Source of the DNA: Micromonospora sp. MP36
GTDB lineage: Bacteria; Actinomycetota; Actinomycetes; Mycobacteriales; Micromonosporaceae
Length of the DNA stretch: 47,026 nucleotides
Reading direction: 5' to 3'
Assembly (NCBI RefSeq): GCF_008119785.1
Contig: NZ_VSFA01000055.1
Coordinates: forward strand, 1-47,026
A model generated the notes under the pieces. It saw nothing but the letters and a program-made list of their open reading frames with translations. It was not told the DNA's origin and ran no database searches. The number at the start of each line of letters is the position of its first letter. The stretch's first letter is position 1. Below are positions 44,170-47,026 of the stretch, piece after piece. The position numbers and the translations under genes were made by a program.

Positions 44170-45496
44170 AGGAGCCACCGACACAGCACCGTGCCAGGTC
44201 CTTGGCGAACTGGTCGACGAAGGCAATCTCGTACATTCCCTGCGCGCACGAGCAGTCGAGCACGCCGGTGCCGTCCTTGTAGAGGAACAGCAGCATCGCC
44301 AGACCGGGCTGGTGGTAGTCCCCTGCGACGACGGGGAGCGACTCCCTGGTGAGTGGCACACCGTCAAGCTGGATCCCGGGGCCTTCGGTGTTGACGTTGA
44401 GGTATCCGTAGGTGGTCGGCTTCCTGACGTAGGCGTCGGGGAATCGGGCGCGGACGTACTCCTCGTGGCTGAACATGCTGTGCTCGACCGCGTCCAGCAT
44501 TCCGGCACGAACCTTCGGCGCCAGCGACGAAACGGTATCGTGCGCATCCACCTGGACGCGCAACATCATCCGATTCGAGCAGTACGCGACCAGCTCCTGC
44601 GTCTGCGGCCACAGGCGTCGCGAGGTCGCGAAGTGGAAGCGGACGTCGGCGGAGTGTCCATGGGATCGCAGTGTCACGGCCGTGGCCGCGGAGGCCAGCA
44701 TGGAAGGCGTTAGACGCAGTGCTGCCGCGTTCTTCCTCAAGCGGTCGACGTCGTCGACCGACAGGTCGACCTGGTGACTGATGTAGGGAGCCAGAGAATC
44801 GCACTGCCCCAACTCATGCAGGTCCAAGCCTGGATAGGCGCCGAGACCGGCGTTCTGCTCGTCCCACCATGACAGCGCACGCTCGCCTGCCGCAGAGGCG
44901 ATCCACGCGCGCTCAGCCCGGGCGAACCCGGTTGCATCGCTGACCAGCTCGTCGAATACCGAGGGCGGCTGCTCGATCAATCCCTCGTACACCATGGCCA
45001 GGTCGCCGAACAGAACCCTCACGCCTGTGGGATCGATGATGCTGTGCTCGATCGACAACCCGAACATGTCCGCTTCGGCACGATGAAGGACGACCGCCCG
45101 GATGAGCGGCCGCTCGTCCGGCGAGAACGGCTGCTGCAGCCACGCGTACGCCTCGGCGGCAGCACTGTCGGGGTCGGCTCCGGCGGTCATCTCACGCAAC
45201 GGCCAGACCGCCTCGTCGGGGAGCAGGCAACCGACAGTGTCGATCGGTCCGTCGGCGAGGAAGTACGTCCGAAGGCTGCTGTGCCGGCGAGCGACAAGGC
45301 GGAGGGCCTGCGCGAGCCGAGGCACGTCAAGGCGGCCGGGGTAGGCGAAGGCGTAGACCATCGGGTGCTTCCACCAGCGGTCCGGGCCGCGCAGGACCGC
45401 CAGTCGTTTGGTCTGGGTGGTTGTCGCCGGGATGCGAGTCTCACCCTCGTTCCGGTGGGTCTCGGCGAAACCCGAGATGTCCGAGTCAGCGATCAC
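44168..45496 (-). CDS. Free-standing condensation-like protein, paralogue of the 12268-13611 product
   Basis: A 442-residue protein from GTG 45496, with AGGAG about 7 bases upstream and a 4-base overlap with the ATP-grasp stop. It shares long blocks with the protein at 12268-13611 (KHP.V.AFAYPGRLDVPRL, LRLVARRHSSLR, EAYAWLQ..FSPD.RPL). The active-site motif is E150-H151-S-I-I-D155-P156: the catalytic second His and the Asp are kept, the first His is Glu and the Gly is Pro. No carrier or A domain is attached. Its gene order with two ATP-grasp genes suggests it forms a bond to an intermediate made by those ligases; this is inference. Confidence 0.88.
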   Translation of the reverse strand: MIADSDISGFAETHRNEGETRIPATTTQTKRLAVLRGPDRWWKHPMVYAFAYPGRLDVPRLAQALRLVARRHSSLRTYFLADGPIDTVGCLLPDEAVWPLREMTAGADPDSAAAEAYAWLQQPFSPDERPLIRAVVLHRAEADMFGLSIEHSIIDPTGVRVLFGDLAMVYEGLIEQPPSVFDELVSDATGFARAERAWIASAAGERALSWWDEQNAGLGAYPGLDLHELGQCDSLAPYISHQVDLSVDDVDRLRKNAAALRLTPSMLASAATAVTLRSHGHSADVRFHFATSRRLWPQTQELVAYCSNRMMLRVQVDAHDTVSSLAPKVRAGMLDAVEHSMFSHEEYVRARFPDAYVRKPTTYGYLNVNTEGPGIQLDGVPLTRESLPVVAGDYHQPGLAMLLFLYKDGTGVLDCSCAQGMYEIAFVDQFAKDLARCCVGGS

Positions 45497-46746
45497 CGTG
45501 AACTCCTACGGGACGGGACGGGCTGGTGCGCGCCGTCGGCGCGAGCTGGATCGACCAAGGTGCCGGGTTCGTCGTCGCCAAACGACTCCGCCAACAGGTG
45601 GAGCCTGGTGATGAGCGCCTCCGCGGTCGCTTCATCGGCGACTGTGAAGTACGCCTCGAGGCATCCGGCGCTGGCGCACTGCTCGGGATCCAGGACCTCG
45701 ATGATGCCGGGGACACCCGACACGCGCTCCAGCAGACCGTCGCGCGCCGGTAGCCGGGTGCGTCCGATCGTCTGCGCAAGTGGCTCCCGGACCGACTGTG
45801 CCGGAGGCTCCCTCAACGAGACCCGGACCAACTCCTCCCACAGGTCCACCCCTAGGGCGTGCCAAACCATCCGGGCGATGCCCATGCCGCCGGGCCTGAT
45901 GGCCACCTCTCCGATCACCGGTCCCGACTGGGTGCGGAACACCTCCAGGTGCGTCACCCCCGCCTCGAGTCCGAGCGCCGCGACCACACGCCGGTGCAGG
46001 TCGAGGACCTCGATCGAGAACGGTTCGGACTGGTCCACGAGGTATCCGGCATCGAAGTAGGGCGAGCACTGCAGTGGTGGGGTGAAGTAGCGGGACACGG
46101 CCGCTCGCGTCACCTCACCGTCCTGCACGACACCGTCGCAGTGGTACTCGTGGGTGAACTGCACTGCTCGCTCCACCTGGACCGGCAGCCGCAGGTCCGC
46201 GAGATCGGTGAAGGCGCCGCCGCGGTGACGCTCGGTGAATTCGTCGGGTGTGTCGATGCGATAGGTGTAGTTAGAGCCGGTGCCGAGGACGGGCTTGATG
46301 ACGACGGGCCATCCGGTCCGCAGGGCGCCGTGAGGCACCTCGTCGAGGGTGGCGACCTGGGCATGGCTGGTGACGGGCAGACCCGCGGAATGCAGTATGT
46401 CCTTCATCGCCCGCTTGTGCGCGCTCCAGAGGGACTGCTCGAATCCCGGCCCCGGGACGCCGAGGAGGGAACGGACCAAGCCCGCGGCGACCACGCTCTT
46501 CTCCGTGGCGGCGATCACGCAGTCGACGGGTCCGTGTGCGGCCAGCTCATAGGCTGCTGCTTGAACCTGCGTCAGGTCCGAGAAGTTGTCGACCACCGCC
46601 AGCGGGTGGCCATGGTACACATCGGCGTTCGCCCGGCGCGTCATCACACGTAGGTCCACATCGGCGCGAGCGCGCAGAACTCGGAGGACCTCTGGGCGAT
46701 CCGAGTTGAGAAGCAGTACCCGCTTGGTGGAGAGCATCATTGTCAC
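45493..46746 (-). CDS. ATP-grasp ligase
   Basis: A 417-residue protein with the ATP-grasp fold. It has an N-terminal Rossmann-like part (RVLLLNSDRPEVLRVLRARA), a central HKRAMKDILHSAGLPV, the ATP-binding strand GWPVVIKPVLGTGS, and the Mg-binding strand GEVAIRPGGMGIARM. Such ligases activate a carboxylate as acyl phosphate and join it to an amine (L-amino-acid ligase type). The start at ATG 46746 overlaps the stop of the preceding gene as ATGA, and its own end overlaps the condensation-like gene, so all three are coupled. The C-terminal 25 residues are a variable tail. It is likely to make an amide bond independent of carrier proteins. Confidence 0.9.
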   Translation of the reverse strand: MTMMLSTKRVLLLNSDRPEVLRVLRARADVDLRVMTRRANADVYHGHPLAVVDNFSDLTQVQAAAYELAAHGPVDCVIAATEKSVVAAGLVRSLLGVPGPGFEQSLWSAHKRAMKDILHSAGLPVTSHAQVATLDEVPHGALRTGWPVVIKPVLGTGSNYTYRIDTPDEFTERHRGGAFTDLADLRLPVQVERAVQFTHEYHCDGVVQDGEVTRAAVSRYFTPPLQCSPYFDAGYLVDQSEPFSIEVLDLHRRVVAALGLEAGVTHLEVFRTQSGPVIGEVAIRPGGMGIARMVWHALGVDLWEELVRVSLREPPAQSVREPLAQTIGRTRLPARDGLLERVSGVPGIIEVLDPEQCASAGCLEAYFTVADEATAEALITRLHLLAESFGDDEPGTLVDPARADGAHQPVPSRRSSR

Positions 46747-47026
46747 ACGTCCGTTTCGATCAGCACCCGAGCGGCCAGATCCTCGCAGACGGCTGCGGCG
46801 TCGGCAGCGTCCATGCCGTCGACCATGACGTATCCAGCGCGGTCGTCCGTGGTCTGACCCTGGCGGACGTGATCGCCGACGGCGACCTTGAGGTGAATGT
46901 CCGCCGTCGTGCCAACGGTGTCCGGGACGACGATACGACGGACGGTTCCGGCTGGTGGCATGAGGAAGCGGATGGCGGCCCCGCCCCGGGCGACCGGCGC
47001 ATCAGCGGGCGGCCGCAGCAGACCGA
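46743..47026 (-). CDS. ATP-grasp ligase, C-terminal part (5' end outside the window)
   Basis: An open minus-strand frame enters from the right edge and ends at 46743. About 93 codons are visible (GGAAIRFLMPPAGTVRRI, HLKVAVGDHVRQGQ, RAGYVMVDGMDAADAA). The FLMPPAGTVRRI, GDHVRQG and GYVMVDG pattern matches the small C-terminal domain of ATP-grasp L-amino-acid ligases. The stop overlaps the start of the next ATP-grasp gene (ATGA). The full length and catalytic core cannot be judged from here. Confidence 0.7.
   Translation of the reverse strand, partial: GLLRPPADAPVARGGAAIRFLMPPAGTVRRIVVPDTVGTTADIHLKVAVGDHVRQGQTTDDRAGYVMVDGMDAADAAAVCEDLAARVLIETDV

Noticed and set aside
12268..45496. Naming the product (for example a pacidamycin-like or ketomemicin-like peptide)
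   Set aside because: The dissociated NRPS recalls uridyl-peptide clusters and the ATP-grasp/PKS mix recalls other classes, but no diagnostic nucleoside or pseudodipeptide genes are in the window and the A-domain codes are only by-eye alignments.
1..47026. CRISPR arrays, tRNA or rRNA genes, phage integrase with attachment sites
   Set aside because: No regularly spaced repeats, no tRNA-like cloverleaf and no rRNA sequence were noticed by reading; mobile DNA here is of the IS type only.

Overview
The window is high-G+C DNA, probably from an actinomycete. GTG starts are frequent, genes overlap by 1 to 8 bases, the IS types (IS5/IS427, IS3, IS6, IS1380) are common in actinomycetes, and most of the content is secondary metabolism. 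Everything here was read by eye from sequence; no database search was run.

Region 1 (1-8178): the 3' end of a RecD-like helicase, a small orphan gene with a near-perfect Shine-Dalgarno, and an IS6 transposase broken by one amber codon. Next comes a tight four-gene operon (3586-6659) of two small proteins, a radical SAM/SPASM enzyme and a GT4 glycosyltransferase. It converges on and overlaps an animal-type haem peroxidase gene. This looks like a small peptide- or protein-modifying locus, possibly RiPP-like.

Region 2 (8.2-12.2 kb): a gene graveyard with remnants of transposases, a secreted protein, an AAA-type regulator and a MocA/MobA-like nucleotidyltransferase, plus a few small intact genes.

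Region 3 (12.2-26.6 kb): first half of an unusually dissociated NRPS locus. In order on the plus strand: a condensation-like protein, a free PCP, a protein holding only the last part of an adenylation domain (motifs A9-A10) plus a PCP, a C-A protein whose A domain stops after motif A8, and a thioesterase-like hydrolase with a cysteine nucleophile elbow. The two incomplete A-domain pieces complement each other exactly and their genes are coupled by an ATGA overlap. A nested island of dead IS copies (17.9-21.1 kb) follows. Beyond it are a free PCP and a free A domain (minus strand), an SH3/NlpC-P60 peptidase and an MFS exporter.

Region 4 (26.6-47.0 kb): second half. The minus-strand operon runs C-A-PCP, KS-AT-ACP (malonyl-type AT), A-PCP, type II thioesterase, free A and free PCP, almost all start/stop-coupled. 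An S9 peptidase gene lies upstream on the same strand. Divergent from it are a P450 and a heterodimeric ABC exporter. At the right edge a second minus-strand operon carries two ATP-grasp ligases and a paralogue of the 12.3 kb condensation-like protein. The paralogous pair at 12.3 and 44.2 kb brackets the whole locus and suggests both halves belong to one peptide/polyketide pathway, or derive from one by duplication.

Likely working model (inference): separate A domains load carrier proteins in trans, the C-A-PCP and KS-AT-ACP proteins make a two-carbon-extended aminoacyl unit, the condensation-like and ATP-grasp proteins form the remaining amide bonds, the P450 oxidises a carrier-bound or released intermediate, and the MFS and ABC systems export the product. 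The single most unusual feature is the adenylation domain split into two genes in reversed order.
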